Virus record (IMG/VR): IMGVR_UViG_3300018080_000404
Span: 1 to 33,449 of that record
Length of the DNA stretch: 33,449 nt
Strand: one strand, 5' to 3'
Origin: a virus
The position numbers and the translations under genes are program-made. Each line of letters begins with the position of its first letter. Position 1 is the first letter of the stretch. Under the pieces are notes generated by a model, which saw only the letters and a program-made list of their open reading frames with translations, did no database searches and was not told where the DNA came from. Below, piece after piece: positions 1-8,425 of this stretch.

Positions 1-19
1 AAGACCAAGACGGCATAGG

Positions 20-49
20 TTGCCGAGCCCCCCTCGGGAAAGGTAAAAT
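20..49 (+). promoter_or_regulatory. Leaderless-type promoter for the first operon
   Basis: TTGCCG (20-25), an 18-nt spacer and TAAAAT (44-49) form a sigma70-like promoter. Only 7 nt separate the -10 from the ATG at 57, so transcription should start at or just before the start codon and give a leaderless mRNA; no ribosome site is visible. An inverted repeat, CCGAG (23-27) / CTCGG (33-37), sits in the spacer and could be a repressor site. The hexamers and spacing are seen; the use is inferred. Confidence 0.55.
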
Positions 50-56
50 AGGCGAC

Positions 57-938
57 ATGGACCAGAACCTAGCGAAATTCCTACGCTCCGACGCTGCCAA
101 GGGCGTGGGGGCCGAAACCCTGATGGTGTACCTCTTGCTCCGTGCGGACATAGCACTGGCGGGCACCCCGGCCGTCAAGCTGTTCCGGCAACGCGGCAAG
201 CTGGCGACCAGCCTTGAACCGCACACGTGTGCGGTCGCCCTGGGCATCCCGCCACTCACGGCGGAGCGGCGGTTTGACGAGTTGCGGCGGCGGGGCTGGA
301 TGCAGGTGCGGGGCGGCGTGGCTGTGCTTGGGGAGTTTGGCACGGACACGGGTGTGCGGTGGTATGCTGACGCGGAGCCTACTCAAATCATCCATTCCTC
401 GGCGGCTGACGCTGTGCTACGCAAGGCCAAGGGGGAGGGGGCGGCTGCCAGTACCCCCAAGGCGAAGTCCGCGACAGCGGGGCGACACGGGCCTGATAGG
501 CTACCGGCCGACGAGGGCATGGAGCGGGCGGTGGCGGCCAAAGTGTTCGGCCTTGGCCAAGTGCTGCCGGGCACGATCAAGAAGCTCCGGGACCACTACG
601 CGGCCAGCTATCGCAAGCGGTACGGGGAAACCCCACCTGACGTGAAGGGGCGGGCGAACCTGAAGATGGCTCACGTGTACCTGGGGCGGGCCTTGGGGTA
701 CGTGGGGCACAACGAAATCACCCTGTTCCGCTTCCTGGATTGGGTGTTCGGGAACTGGGAGGCTGTGCGGGACCTGCTACGCCTGCCAGCCGGTGAACGC
801 CCATCCCTGGGCGTGCTGGGCAGCAAGACATTCTTCGAGCGTATGAGGCAGGCCCAGGAGCACGGGTTCCACGGTGCCACGGAAGCGGGCAAACGCGAAG
901 CGGCAAGGGAGGCTGAGAAAGACTATGGCTGGGGGTAA
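57..938 (+). CDS. Winged-helix replication initiator-like protein
   Basis: 293 aa. The N-terminal half (about residues 10-100) has a helical layout with a basic recognition-helix-like stretch (ERRFDELRRRGW) and a beta wing, as in winged-helix DNA-binding domains. A low-complexity Ala/Gly/Lys linker follows (about 120-150), then a helical, basic C-terminal domain. It is the first gene of an operon and sits directly ahead of a DnaC-like loader and a DnaB-like helicase, which suggests origin recognition or primosome assembly, comparable to O-type or DnaD-like proteins. I recognise no exact family. The start is supported by the promoter 7 nt upstream. One 18-bp perfect palindrome lies inside the gene (218-235). 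Confidence 0.7.
   Translation: MDQNLAKFLRSDAAKGVGAETLMVYLLLRADIALAGTPAVKLFRQRGKLATSLEPHTCAVALGIPPLTAERRFDELRRRGWMQVRGGVAVLGEFGTDTGVRWYADAEPTQIIHSSAADAVLRKAKGEGAAASTPKAKSATAGRHGPDRLPADEGMERAVAAKVFGLGQVLPGTIKKLRDHYAASYRKRYGETPPDVKGRANLKMAHVYLGRALGYVGHNEITLFRFLDWVFGNWEAVRDLLRLPAGERPSLGVLGSKTFFERMRQAQEHGFHGATEAGKREAAREAEKDYGWG
218..235. repeat. Copy 1 of the CCGCACACGTGTGCGG palindrome
   Basis: The 16-bp core occupies 219-234 and is extended here to an 18-bp perfect palindrome by A/T on the flanks. It lies inside the replication protein gene, read as Pro-His-Thr-Cys-Ala. The other two intragenic copies are read in different frames, so the DNA, not the peptide, is what is conserved. Confidence 0.9.
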
Positions 939-1509
939 GACGACCACGGAGCACCTGAAGCAACTGGGCATCCCTCCGGTTCACTGGCACGCTCGCCTCG
1001 ACACAATACCCGACCACGCCTGTCCCTGGAAGCCCCGGCTCCGGGAATACGTTGACGCGATTGCGGAAAACGTGTCCCGGCCCCGGGGCTTGCTCTTGCA
1101 CGGTATCCACTCCACGGGCAAGTCGGCGGCGGCTGCCATCTGCCTCAAGGCGGCGGCCTGCCAGCGGGTCTATGGGTTCTGGCAGGCGGCGGGCAGCCTG
1201 GGCAGCGAGGTGATGGACGATGCTACCTGGGACGGCAAGCCTATCCTGGAGCACTGCCTGGGGGTGCCGGTGCTTGTGCTGGACAATCTACGGCTCACCC
1301 GGGAGCAGAAGTGGCGGGACCGGCTGGCGGATGATCTTGTGCGGGCACGGGTGGACGCGAGGCTTTGCACCATAGTCACGACGGAGCACACGACGGAGGA
1401 GGTGAAGAACCTGTTCCCAAGCCTGGGGGCTGTGCTGATGGAGGCGGTGGTGCCGGTGCGGGTGTATGGATACGATTTTCGGCGGCAGATTGCCCAGGAG
1501 TTGGCATGA
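925..1509 (+). CDS. DnaC-like helicase loader ATPase
   Basis: 194 aa from the ATG at 925, which follows an AGGGAGG ribosome site and overlaps the end of the previous gene by 14 nt. An in-frame earlier start at 874 would overlap more and lacks a ribosome site. Walker A is GIHSTGKS (residues 60-67) and Walker B is VLVLDN in the middle; TTEH may serve as sensor 1. Size, P-loop position and place directly before a DnaB-like helicase fit the DnaC/IstB AAA+ loaders, which load the replicative helicase onto single-stranded DNA. The N-terminus is short and lacks an obvious zinc finger. The next gene overlaps by 4 nt (ATGA), suggesting coupled translation. Confidence 0.8.
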   Translation: MAGGKTTTEHLKQLGIPPVHWHARLDTIPDHACPWKPRLREYVDAIAENVSRPRGLLLHGIHSTGKSAAAAICLKAAACQRVYGFWQAAGSLGSEVMDDATWDGKPILEHCLGVPVLVLDNLRLTREQKWRDRLADDLVRARVDARLCTIVTTEHTTEEVKNLFPSLGAVLMEAVVPVRVYGYDFRRQIAQELA

Positions 1510-2807
1510 GTGAGCTAGGCAAACGGCTTGTCAGAAGCCTGCTCGTAGAGCGTGACATGGAGGTGCTGGCGGCCCAGGGCGTGGGAGAGGGTGACCTGTT
1601 TGGCGACGCCCGGGACGCCTTTCGATGGGCCATGTCATTTCTACGGGAGCGGGGTGAATGGCCCACGGCTGCCCAGGTGGAGGAGGGGACGGGCATCCTG
1701 CTCCCGGAGCACCTGGACAAGCTGGACTACATCACGGACCTGATCCGGCGGCGGACCCTGGGCAAGGCCATAGAAACCGGCGTGGTCGAGGTGTCCAAGC
1801 TGATAGGGGAACGCAAGCCCGACGAAGCCTTGCGGCTGCTCACGGAAACCGGCGTGCGGTTGCGGGCACGTTCGACCAGTGTGGGGGTGGATAGCTTTCG
1901 GGCCACGGGTGGGGAACGGCTGGCCTACTATGAGGCCGTGAAGGCCACGGGCGGTCTACTGGGTCAGCCGACCCCGTGGCCCAGTCTGAACAAGAGGATC
2001 ATGGGATGGGTGGATGGCTCCTTGCACGTGCTGACAGCCTTGCAGAACACGGGCAAGACGTGGTTCGCCTGCATCGTGGCGGCCGACGCCTTGGCCCGTG
2101 GGAAGCGGGTGCTGTTCGTGTCGATGGAGATGGCGAATGACCGTATTGCCCGGCGGGTGGCGGCGGTACGCTACCGGGTGCCCTGGGGCAAGTTCCTCCG
2201 GTGCGAGTTGGAGGAGGGTACGGAGCGGGAGCTGGCCACCTACGCGGCGGCGGACAAGGAGGGCGAGGGCGACATCCTGTTTGCGGATAAGAAGCGGGTC
2301 AAACGGGTGTCCGACGTGGTGGCCCTGACGCTTGACAACCGGCCTGACATTGTGGTGGTGGATGGCGGCTACCGTTTCCGCCCGGGGGCAAGCACGGGCG
2401 GCCAGTGGGAAAGCACGGTGGAAATCGTGGCCCAGCTACAAGAGGCGGCGGAGGCTACCGGCCCGCCTTGGATTGTGACGACCCAGCAAGGGGACGCCAG
2501 CGAAACGGGCAAGGAGAAGAAGCCCGGGACCAAGATGCGGGCCTGGAACGTGCGGTACGGCAAGGAGTGGGTGATTAACCCGGACATCGTGCTGGGGCTG
2601 GCCCAAACGGACCTCCAGCGATTGGATGGGGTGATGGAGCTACACCTGCTCAAGGAACGCGACGCGGCGGCCGACGAAAAGCGGCGGCCCTTTTTCAATA
2701 TCCACTGGGACTTCAAGGGCATGGACTTCTCGGAACGGGACAGCCTGGAGCTAGGCAAGGAGACAACCTTTGCCCCGGTGGGCAGCGACAGCGAGGTAGA
2801 ATACTGA
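1506..2807 (+). CDS. Replicative DNA helicase, DnaB-like
   Basis: 433 aa. An N-terminal helical domain (about 1-125) precedes a RecA-fold ATPase. Walker A is ALQNTGKT (178-185), with Ala in the first position instead of the usual Gly, which the consensus allows. The DnaB-type segment LFVSMEM with downstream Arg residues (203-217) and Walker B IVVVDGG (D286) follow. The C-terminus is acidic and ends EVEY. This fits hexameric SF4 helicases that unwind the fork 5'-3'. The start overlaps the loader's stop by 4 nt, and the sulfotransferase downstream starts in the stop codon (TGATG). The family is clear; the details of the N-domain are not. Confidence 0.85.
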   Translation: MSELGKRLVRSLLVERDMEVLAAQGVGEGDLFGDARDAFRWAMSFLRERGEWPTAAQVEEGTGILLPEHLDKLDYITDLIRRRTLGKAIETGVVEVSKLIGERKPDEALRLLTETGVRLRARSTSVGVDSFRATGGERLAYYEAVKATGGLLGQPTPWPSLNKRIMGWVDGSLHVLTALQNTGKTWFACIVAADALARGKRVLFVSMEMANDRIARRVAAVRYRVPWGKFLRCELEEGTERELATYAAADKEGEGDILFADKKRVKRVSDVVALTLDNRPDIVVVDGGYRFRPGASTGGQWESTVEIVAQLQEAAEATGPPWIVTTQQGDASETGKEKKPGTKMRAWNVRYGKEWVINPDIVLGLAQTDLQRLDGVMELHLLKERDAAADEKRRPFFNIHWDFKGMDFSERDSLELGKETTFAPVGSDSEVEY

Positions 2808-3523
2808 TGCAACCCTTCCTTCTGAGTAGCGACAAGCGTACCGGGTCCCACTACCTGCAAACGGCTCTGGAGGCCCATCCGGCCATCCGGTGCCGGGGTG
2901 AATTCTACAGCCCCAGGGACCAGGACAAGGTGGGACCGAACTGGTTCCAGGAACTCTACTACACGGCGGCCCAGGCCAAGGAGCTGGGCATCGAGGCGGA
3001 CGGTCTTCTGCTACAGCGGTCGGATGGCGGCCGGGTGGGCAAGTTCAAGGGGATGCGGGGCCTCATGCGAACAGCCCACCCGAACCTGAAGGTGCTCATG
3101 CTCTACCGCGAAAACGTGTTCGCCCAGTTCGTGAGCAAGGAGGTGGCCAAGCGACGGAAGCAGTGGTGCTATTTCCAGCATCAGAAGGGCAAGGATGACC
3201 CGGACCAGAGTGTGACCGTTACGGTGGACCCGGCCTTCATGCTTCGGGCCATAGGGCGGACGTGGCAGCTATGGCAGCAAGACCGCAAGGAGTGGCAAGC
3301 CTTCCCTCAGTTGGTCTTGAAGTACGAGGACGCAGTGGCGGACCTGCCTGGGCAAACGGCCCGCATCTTTGAGTTCCTGGGCGTGCGGCCGGTGCCGGTG
3401 CAAAGCCGAGCACTCCTGCAAGGCCAGAAGCCGCTCAGCGAGGTGGTGACGAACTACGCGGAGGCCGTGAACGCCCTACACGGTACGCGGTGGGCGGGGC
3501 TGATCGAGCGGTATGGGCTATGA
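2807..3523 (+). CDS. Sulfotransferase 1 (Stf0-like)
   Basis: 238 aa. An N-terminal phosphosulfate-binding loop reads RTGSHYL (11-17). The 3'-phosphate site reads RENVFAQFVS (101-110), with the Arg and the Ser eight to nine residues later expected of PAPS-dependent enzymes. The C-terminal LVLKYEDAV...IFEFLGV is typical of the family. Such enzymes move sulfate from PAPS to a sugar or other hydroxyl; the acceptor here is unknown. The start overlaps the helicase stop codon (TGATG), so it belongs to the replication operon, an unexpected place. It differs in sequence from the other two sulfotransferases in the window. No PAPS-making enzyme is seen here, so host PAPS is presumably used. Confidence 0.8.
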   Translation: MQPFLLSSDKRTGSHYLQTALEAHPAIRCRGEFYSPRDQDKVGPNWFQELYYTAAQAKELGIEADGLLLQRSDGGRVGKFKGMRGLMRTAHPNLKVLMLYRENVFAQFVSKEVAKRRKQWCYFQHQKGKDDPDQSVTVTVDPAFMLRAIGRTWQLWQQDRKEWQAFPQLVLKYEDAVADLPGQTARIFEFLGVRPVPVQSRALLQGQKPLSEVVTNYAEAVNALHGTRWAGLIERYGL

Positions 3524-3530
3524 GCCCGAG

Positions 3531-3559
3531 TTGCTCTGACTGGGGAATTGTGGTAAAAT
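3531..3559 (+). promoter_or_regulatory. Sigma70-like promoter of the second operon
   Basis: TTGCTC (3531-3536), 17-nt spacer, TAAAAT (3554-3559); the expected start of transcription is near 3566. It is in the first real gap after the sulfotransferase and faces the long primase-polymerase operon. Its -10 is identical to that of the promoter at 44-49. Confidence 0.6.
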
Positions 3560-3579
3560 AGGGCAACCAAAGAAAAAGT

Positions 3580-3597
3580 CCGGCCTCTACGGGCCGG
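3580..3597 (+). promoter_or_regulatory. 5'-UTR hairpin before the Trp-rich protein gene
   Basis: CCGGCC (3580-3585), a 6-nt loop and GGCCGG (3592-3597) form a strong 6-bp stem in the leader, just ahead of the AAAGGAG ribosome site near 3602-3608. It has no T-tract, so an mRNA-stabilising or translation-tuning role is more likely than termination. Confidence 0.5.
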
Positions 3598-3613
3598 GCG
3601 GAAAGGAGCTGCG

Positions 3614-4159
3614 ATGGACGTGCTGGAAGCGGTACGGGCACGCCTTGCCGAGGTGAAGGCCCAGGAGGAGGCACCGGAGCGGCCGGTGCTGGCACGGCTG
3701 CAAGAAACCAGAAGCGTGGCCCGGGCGGTTCCGCCTGGGACTGGCCCGGTGACGGTGTACTTCAGCCGGGAGGACGTGCGGCGGCGGTTCTACAAAGCGA
3801 TGGAGCCGTTGCTGGCGGCTGGCAAGAGCTACGATCCACCCCCGTGCTCCGGGCTGGAGTTTGACGGAGCGTGGTTCGGCTGGGGCCACGCAATCTATAC
3901 GCTCGCCTTCTTAGAGCGGAAGCACCCCACGGAGAACACCCACGGGGCCTATCTGCGAGGGTGGTTTGCCCATGACGCGGGCAGGCCCTTGGACAGCAAC
4001 CCGTTCCACGAGCGGGAGAATTATTGGCAGTGGATTAGGTTCTATGGCGGGTGGTGGTGGGGCTGGCGTGAAGCGAACCCTGGCAAGGAGCCCCCGGACT
4101 TGGAGGAGCGGGATGCAGTGGGAACACCTGAGCCCAGTGCTGTCACGGCTGGGGCTTGA
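3614..4159 (+). CDS. Tryptophan-rich hypothetical protein
   Basis: 181 aa; not recognised. The start follows GAAAGGAG at good distance and is the first ORF after the promoter at 3531. After a charged helical N-terminus (1-30), the core is rich in aromatic residues, with a notable run around YWQWIRFYGGWWWGWREAN near residues 136-154 and another at AWFGWGHAIY. No signal peptide or clear membrane segment is seen; the Trp cluster carries charges. The 3' end overlaps the primase start by 47 nt in another frame. The position in front of the primase suggests a replication accessory role, but this is inference only. Confidence 0.6.
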   Translation: MDVLEAVRARLAEVKAQEEAPERPVLARLQETRSVARAVPPGTGPVTVYFSREDVRRRFYKAMEPLLAAGKSYDPPPCSGLEFDGAWFGWGHAIYTLAFLERKHPTENTHGAYLRGWFAHDAGRPLDSNPFHERENYWQWIRFYGGWWWGWREANPGKEPPDLEERDAVGTPEPSAVTAGA

Positions 4160-5102
4160 CGCGGCCTCCTTGCGGCCCAGTGCTGCAAAGAAGCAAGTCA
4201 TGGTCCCCTGTCCCTTCGCTCCGTGGTTCCACAAGACGGGCACGGACACGCGGCCCAGCATGTCCATCCGCTACGGCCTGACCCCGGTGCGGTGGCGGTG
4301 CTTTGCCTGCCACGAGCGGGGCAAGCTGTGGGAGCTTGTGGACAACCTTGCAGACCTACGCAAGGAGCCGGAGCTGAAAGAGCTGGCGGCCCGGTTGCTG
4401 GATACGGACAAGCTGAGCTTAGAGGAAACGGTGCGGGCGGCTATGGGTGACACGGATGCGTGGCTCTACCCGGTGGAGCGGGAGCCGGTGCCCACCCTGG
4501 ACGAAGGTGCCTTGGAGCGGTTCCCAAGCGTGTGGGACGTGCCCAGGGCCTTGGACTACTTGCGGCGACGTGTCCCCTACGCGGCCACCATACGGGCGTT
4601 CGATCTTCGGTATGACCCAGGCCGGGACCGGCTCCTGTTTCCCGTTAGGCTGGCGACTGGGGGCCTTGTCGGGGCTGTGGGGCGGTTGCTGGTCGAAGGT
4701 GAGCCCAGATATTGGAACTACTTTGGCTTCGAGAGCGGTCAGCACGTGGGCGGCCTGGACCGGCTGGCCCCTGGGGCGTGGGTGTACGTGGTGGAGGGGT
4801 TCTTTGACCTCTTGCGGATTTGGAAGTGGGCTTGGGATGCAGGTGCGGGGGTGGTTTGCACCTGGACCAGTACGCTCTACGCGGGGCACGTGCGGGAGAT
4901 TGGGGAGCTGGCGAGAAGCGTGGGAATATGGTATGATGGTGACAGTGCTGGGCGAAGCGGATGGGAGCAGGCCCAAGAGACACTAGGGCCAAGCACCTTC
5001 GCACTCCGGCGGGCTGCAATACCCGAGGGAACGGACCCCGGGCAGCTAACGGAGGCCCACTTTCACACCATTCGCTCTAAGATGGAAGGAGCAACGACAT
5101 GA
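4113..5102 (+). CDS. DNA primase, CHC2 zinc finger and TOPRIM
   Basis: 329 aa from the ATG at 4113, preceded by GGAGGAG; earlier in-frame starts lie deep in the previous gene. A CHC2-type zinc site is built from C33, H40, C63 and C66. The TOPRIM core shows EGFFD (228-232, catalytic Glu) and YDGDSAG (D275, D277). Layout and length match short phage DnaG-type primases, which make RNA primers at the fork with the DnaB-like helicase. There is no helicase fusion, in keeping with the separate helicase at 1506. The downstream ssDNA-binding-like gene overlaps by 4 nt (ATGA). Confidence 0.85.
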   Translation: MQWEHLSPVLSRLGLDAASLRPSAAKKQVMVPCPFAPWFHKTGTDTRPSMSIRYGLTPVRWRCFACHERGKLWELVDNLADLRKEPELKELAARLLDTDKLSLEETVRAAMGDTDAWLYPVEREPVPTLDEGALERFPSVWDVPRALDYLRRRVPYAATIRAFDLRYDPGRDRLLFPVRLATGGLVGAVGRLLVEGEPRYWNYFGFESGQHVGGLDRLAPGAWVYVVEGFFDLLRIWKWAWDAGAGVVCTWTSTLYAGHVREIGELARSVGIWYDGDSAGRSGWEQAQETLGPSTFALRRAAIPEGTDPGQLTEAHFHTIRSKMEGATT

Positions 5103-5812
5103 CGGATGAACCCACCACCACCCCCGACGCCGAAGAAGGCGGCGTGCCTGCCTGGGCGGTAGGCTCCGGCCTGGACACCGACATGACGGGTGATCCGCGA
5201 CCGGACAGCGGCAAGGGCCTTCGGTTCTGGATGCCAAAGGCCACGGAAAAGAAGGTCATTTTCCTCACGGAGGGGAACGCGGCCCCGGTTATCTGGGAGC
5301 ATCAGTTCCGTATGGGCGGCAAGTGGACGAACTGGGCCACGTGCCTGGAGCCCTTGCGTATGAAGTGCGGGCTGTGCGACTGGGCACTGGGCAACGACGG
5401 GAACTACAGCCGGTCCAAGGTGGTGGTCTTTACCATCATCGACACGGACAAGTTCACGGACAAGGCGGGCAAGGAGCGGAGCATGACCAAGCGGCTGCTC
5501 GTTGCCAAGAAAGAAACGGCCGAACTCCTGAAGCGGAAGTACGCCACGCAACTGGAGGAAGGGCGTGGCCTTCGCGGGGCCATGTTCAAGGTCTACCGGA
5601 GCAACGCGGACACCTCCGCAAGCGTCGGCACGGACTTTGAGTACCTGAAGCACGTGGACCTCGCAACCCTGCCTGACGCGGAGGAACTGCCCTACGCGGA
5701 AATCCTGGCTCCGAACCCTGACGCCATGAAACGGATCGTGGAGCGGCTGAAGGGGGAGAGCGGTGCCGGGGGCGGCGGCGTGGAGGGAACGGAAACGGAA
5801 GTGGACTACTAG
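5099..5812 (+). CDS. Putative phage single-stranded DNA-binding protein
   Basis: 237 aa. The middle (about 40-170) resembles phage gp32-like OB-fold proteins: a RFWMP...KKVIFL strand pair, then IWEHQFRMGGKWTNW with aromatic residues suited to base stacking, then a Cys cluster C82, C90, C93 with a possible fourth ligand nearby. The tail is a Gly-rich linker ending TETEVDY, the acidic tip that SSBs use to bind partners; the DnaB-like helicase ends similarly (EVEY). Location between primase and polymerase supports this. It is not a bacterial Ssb homologue. Translation is coupled to the primase through ATGA, and a terminator directly follows. Confidence 0.65.
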   Translation: MTDEPTTTPDAEEGGVPAWAVGSGLDTDMTGDPRPDSGKGLRFWMPKATEKKVIFLTEGNAAPVIWEHQFRMGGKWTNWATCLEPLRMKCGLCDWALGNDGNYSRSKVVVFTIIDTDKFTDKAGKERSMTKRLLVAKKETAELLKRKYATQLEEGRGLRGAMFKVYRSNADTSASVGTDFEYLKHVDLATLPDAEELPYAEILAPNPDAMKRIVERLKGESGAGGGGVEGTETEVDY

Positions 5813-5855
5813 GAGGGGTCCAGCGGCCAAACCCCGGCAAGGGATTGACGGGATG

Positions 5856-5893
5856 GGCTGCCCCGGCAAAGGACTGTCGGAGGCAGCCTTTTT
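5856..5893 (+). terminator. Intrinsic terminator between SSB-like and polymerase genes
   Basis: GGCTGCC (5856-5862) pairs with GGCAGCC (5882-5888), extended by CCG/CGG with a one-base bulge, and is followed by five T (5889-5893) and then CTTT. The polymerase ribosome site GGAGGAG begins at 5898. It probably trims the transcript so that the SSB-like protein is made in excess of polymerase. Confidence 0.7.
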
Positions 5894-5910
5894 CTTTGGA
5901 GGAGTAGTGT

Positions 5911-7815
5911 ATGCCCACGCAACTGGAACAGGCGGGTGAGTTTGTGGCGGCGGCCCGGCGGTTTGGGGCGTTCGCCTTTGACGTTGAGAACCCGCCAAAC
6001 CTTCGGCCTTACAGAAAGGATTTCCGGCTGTGCGGCTGTTCCTTTGCGACTGGCACCTACGGCGGCCCCGACGAGCTGGCCTACTACTTCACGGACCCGG
6101 CGGCGACCGCACACGTGTGCGGAGAACTATTCCCTGAGCCTGAGCTTGAGGCGGTTGCGTTCAATGCGAAGTATGACCTCCAGTGCTTGCGGGCGGCTGG
6201 GGTGATACCGATTTACGGCTACCCGGTGCGGGTGTGCGACCCTATGGTGGCCATGAACTTGATCGACGACAACCGCCATCCGAACCAGCTAGGGCTCAAG
6301 GTCCTGATGCGGGACCTGTTTGGCGAGGCCATGATGGAGTTCGAGGAGGCGTGGAAGTACGGCGAGCACTCGCCCCAGTTCCACGCCTACGGCCGGAACG
6401 ACAGCCTGCAAGAGTTGCGGCTGTGGCAGTGGTGCAAGCCCAGGCTCCAGGCGGACAACCTGGGCAAGCTGTTTGACCGGGTGCTCATGCCGATGAACAA
6501 AGTGTTCGCGGACATGGAGCTGGAGGGGTGCCGGTGGGACCTACAGCACGCCCGGGTCTTGCTCCGGGGGTTCCAGGAAAAGCGGCGGGAGTTGGAGGCC
6601 CAGATCAAGAGCAAGATCGGGGACCTGAACATCAATAGCGGGGACCAGTTGGCACGGCGGCTCTTTGACGACCTGGGCTACAGCACGAAGGGCGTGGAGT
6701 GGCTGCCAAAGGCGGGCCGGTGGAGCGTGGATGCCCGCACGATGGACCACCTTGCCCGGCGATACCCGGTGTGTCACCTGATCCGGTTATACCGGACGGC
6801 CTGCAAGATGATTTCCACCTACGTGGAGCCGTTGAGCCGGGCGGCCTTGGAGGACAGTGAGCAGCGGGTTCACCCCACGTTCTGGCTCACGAGTGCCACG
6901 GGCAGGACCAGAAGCACGGACCCGAACTTCCAGAATATCCCGGTGTGGCTGGGCGAGGAGTTTGCTCACCTACGCATCCGGGACGGCATAGTGGCGGCCC
7001 CCGGCTGGAAGCTGATCGTGGCGGACCTGAGCCAGATCGAGCTTCGCCTTTGTGCCCACGTGACTGGGGACGCCAAGTTCACGGACGCCTATACCTTCTG
7101 GCAGTGTACGGAGTGCGACACGCGGGGGCACGAGCACCGGCAACTCTTGCACGCCTGCCCCAAGTGCGGGGCGGCAGAAAGCGAGGCTGTGCTCAAAGGC
7201 GGCCGGGGCTTCTGGCACGGCAAAGACATCCACACGGAAACCGCCCAGAATATCAAGGCCCTGGGCGGGGACCGCAAGAAGGGCAAGGTGGCGAACTTTG
7301 CTCTGATCTACCTCATCACGGCCTACCGGCTCCACTACGAGAACCCGGACTGGAGTGTGGCCCAGTGGCAGGAGGTGGTGGACGAGTATTTCAGCGAGGA
7401 GAACTACTACGGGGTCAGCGTGTGGCACGGCCGGATGGAACGGGCCTTGTGGGAAAAGGGGGTCGTTCAAGACATCTTTGGGCGGAAGCGGCGGTTGCGG
7501 CGGGGGGACATAGAACGGCACACGAAGCACGCCTTGAACCAGTTCGTGAACTTCCCGATGCAGGCGGGGGCGGGGAACTACATCATGCGAAGCCTGGGCC
7601 AGTTGCGGGAGCACTACGTTGCCACGGGTGAGTGGATTGGCGTGGTGCGGCCTACGAACTTTGTCCATGACGAGGTGGTGCTGGAGGTGCCAGAGGACCG
7701 GGTGGCTGACGTGGTGCCAGTGGTACGGCAAACGATGGAAAACGTGGTGCGGTTGAACGTGCCGGTGCGGGTGGGAATCCAGGTGGTGGACAGGTGGGGA
7801 AAGGCGAAAGACTGA
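5911..7815 (+). CDS. DNA polymerase, family A, with 3'-5' exonuclease domain
   Basis: 634 aa. Exonuclease motifs: FDVEN (D24, E26), FNAKYD (N85, D89) and YGRND (Y160, D164), so proofreading looks intact. Polymerase motifs: A VADLSQIELR (D372), B with R455, K459, F463 and Y467, C HDE (586-588). The two Gly of the usual motif B (FG..YG) are Ala464 and Leu468. A zinc-ribbon-like insert with C399, C402, C416 and C419 lies between motifs A and B, in the fingers region. There is no 5' nuclease domain. It should be the replicative polymerase of this phage. The ribosome site is GGAGGAG. A perfect 16-bp palindrome (6107-6122) lies inside the gene. Confidence 0.93.
   Translation: MPTQLEQAGEFVAAARRFGAFAFDVENPPNLRPYRKDFRLCGCSFATGTYGGPDELAYYFTDPAATAHVCGELFPEPELEAVAFNAKYDLQCLRAAGVIPIYGYPVRVCDPMVAMNLIDDNRHPNQLGLKVLMRDLFGEAMMEFEEAWKYGEHSPQFHAYGRNDSLQELRLWQWCKPRLQADNLGKLFDRVLMPMNKVFADMELEGCRWDLQHARVLLRGFQEKRRELEAQIKSKIGDLNINSGDQLARRLFDDLGYSTKGVEWLPKAGRWSVDARTMDHLARRYPVCHLIRLYRTACKMISTYVEPLSRAALEDSEQRVHPTFWLTSATGRTRSTDPNFQNIPVWLGEEFAHLRIRDGIVAAPGWKLIVADLSQIELRLCAHVTGDAKFTDAYTFWQCTECDTRGHEHRQLLHACPKCGAAESEAVLKGGRGFWHGKDIHTETAQNIKALGGDRKKGKVANFALIYLITAYRLHYENPDWSVAQWQEVVDEYFSEENYYGVSVWHGRMERALWEKGVVQDIFGRKRRLRRGDIERHTKHALNQFVNFPMQAGAGNYIMRSLGQLREHYVATGEWIGVVRPTNFVHDEVVLEVPEDRVADVVPVVRQTMENVVRLNVPVRVGIQVVDRWGKAKD
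6107..6122. repeat. Copy 2 of the CCGCACACGTGTGCGG palindrome
   Basis: Perfect 16-bp copy inside the polymerase exonuclease region, read as Ala-His-Val-Cys-Gly, a different frame from copy 1. Confidence 0.9.
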
Positions 7816-8423
7816 TGAGTGCTGTGACACTGCTATTCCCTGAGAAGTGCTTCGCCTACCTCCGTATCACGCGGGTGGCCAGTACCTCCATTCAGAACGC
7901 CCTTGCGGCCTGGGTCGGCCTGCCACCGTGCAACCCCTGGACACGGACATGGCGGGCGGCGGTGCCCATCTACAAGACGGAAGCGACGCGGGGCTACTAC
8001 CGGGTCGCCTTTGTGCGGGACCCCCGGGCAAGGCTCTATGGAGTGTGGTTGAAGCACTGGGTCCACGACCCGGAGCACCGTCACTTCTGGACGCGGCGGC
8101 GGTTTGGCTCCTTTGAGGAGTTTGCCTGGGCGGTGGTGGAAACTACCTGGGACAAGGGGCTGGACGAGCACCTGAAGCCCCAGACGAATTTCGTGCTGCC
8201 GGGCGGTGTGCTGGCGGCGGATTTTGTGGGTCGCTTTGAGCGGCTGGGCGACGACTGGCGGCGGCTGCAACTCATGTTCGGCCTGCCCGACCTACCTCAC
8301 GACAACCGGATAGAGCACCCACCTTTCCAGAACGTGTTCTCCCGGGAGCTGTGGGCGGCGGTGACCCAGCGGTACGTGAGCGACATTCGTGCCTTTGACT
8401 ACCCCGAACGACGGAGGGTGTAA
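7815..8423 (+). CDS. Sulfotransferase 2 (Sulfotransfer_2-like)
   Basis: 202 aa, starting in the polymerase stop codon (TGATG). The 5'-phosphosulfate loop reads RVASTS (20-25) after CFAYLRIT, and the 3'-phosphate motif reads AFVRDPRARLYG (65-76). Both match the carbohydrate/heparan-type Golgi sulfotransferase family and its bacterial relatives. A Trp/His-rich middle part follows. The likely reaction is sulfation of a glycan hydroxyl with PAPS; the target is unknown. It belongs to a different subfamily from the enzymes at 2807 and 12210, so the three are not simple duplicates. Translational coupling to the polymerase places it in the same expression class. Confidence 0.75.
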   Translation: MSAVTLLFPEKCFAYLRITRVASTSIQNALAAWVGLPPCNPWTRTWRAAVPIYKTEATRGYYRVAFVRDPRARLYGVWLKHWVHDPEHRHFWTRRRFGSFEEFAWAVVETTWDKGLDEHLKPQTNFVLPGGVLAADFVGRFERLGDDWRRLQLMFGLPDLPHDNRIEHPPFQNVFSRELWAAVTQRYVSDIRAFDYPERRRV

Positions 8424-8425
8424 AG

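Noticed and set aside
4929-4937. GGTATGATGG, resembling an extended -10, also near 10388 and 12078
   Set aside because: No matching -35 and the first two lie inside genes; arises from Tyr-Asp/Met codons.
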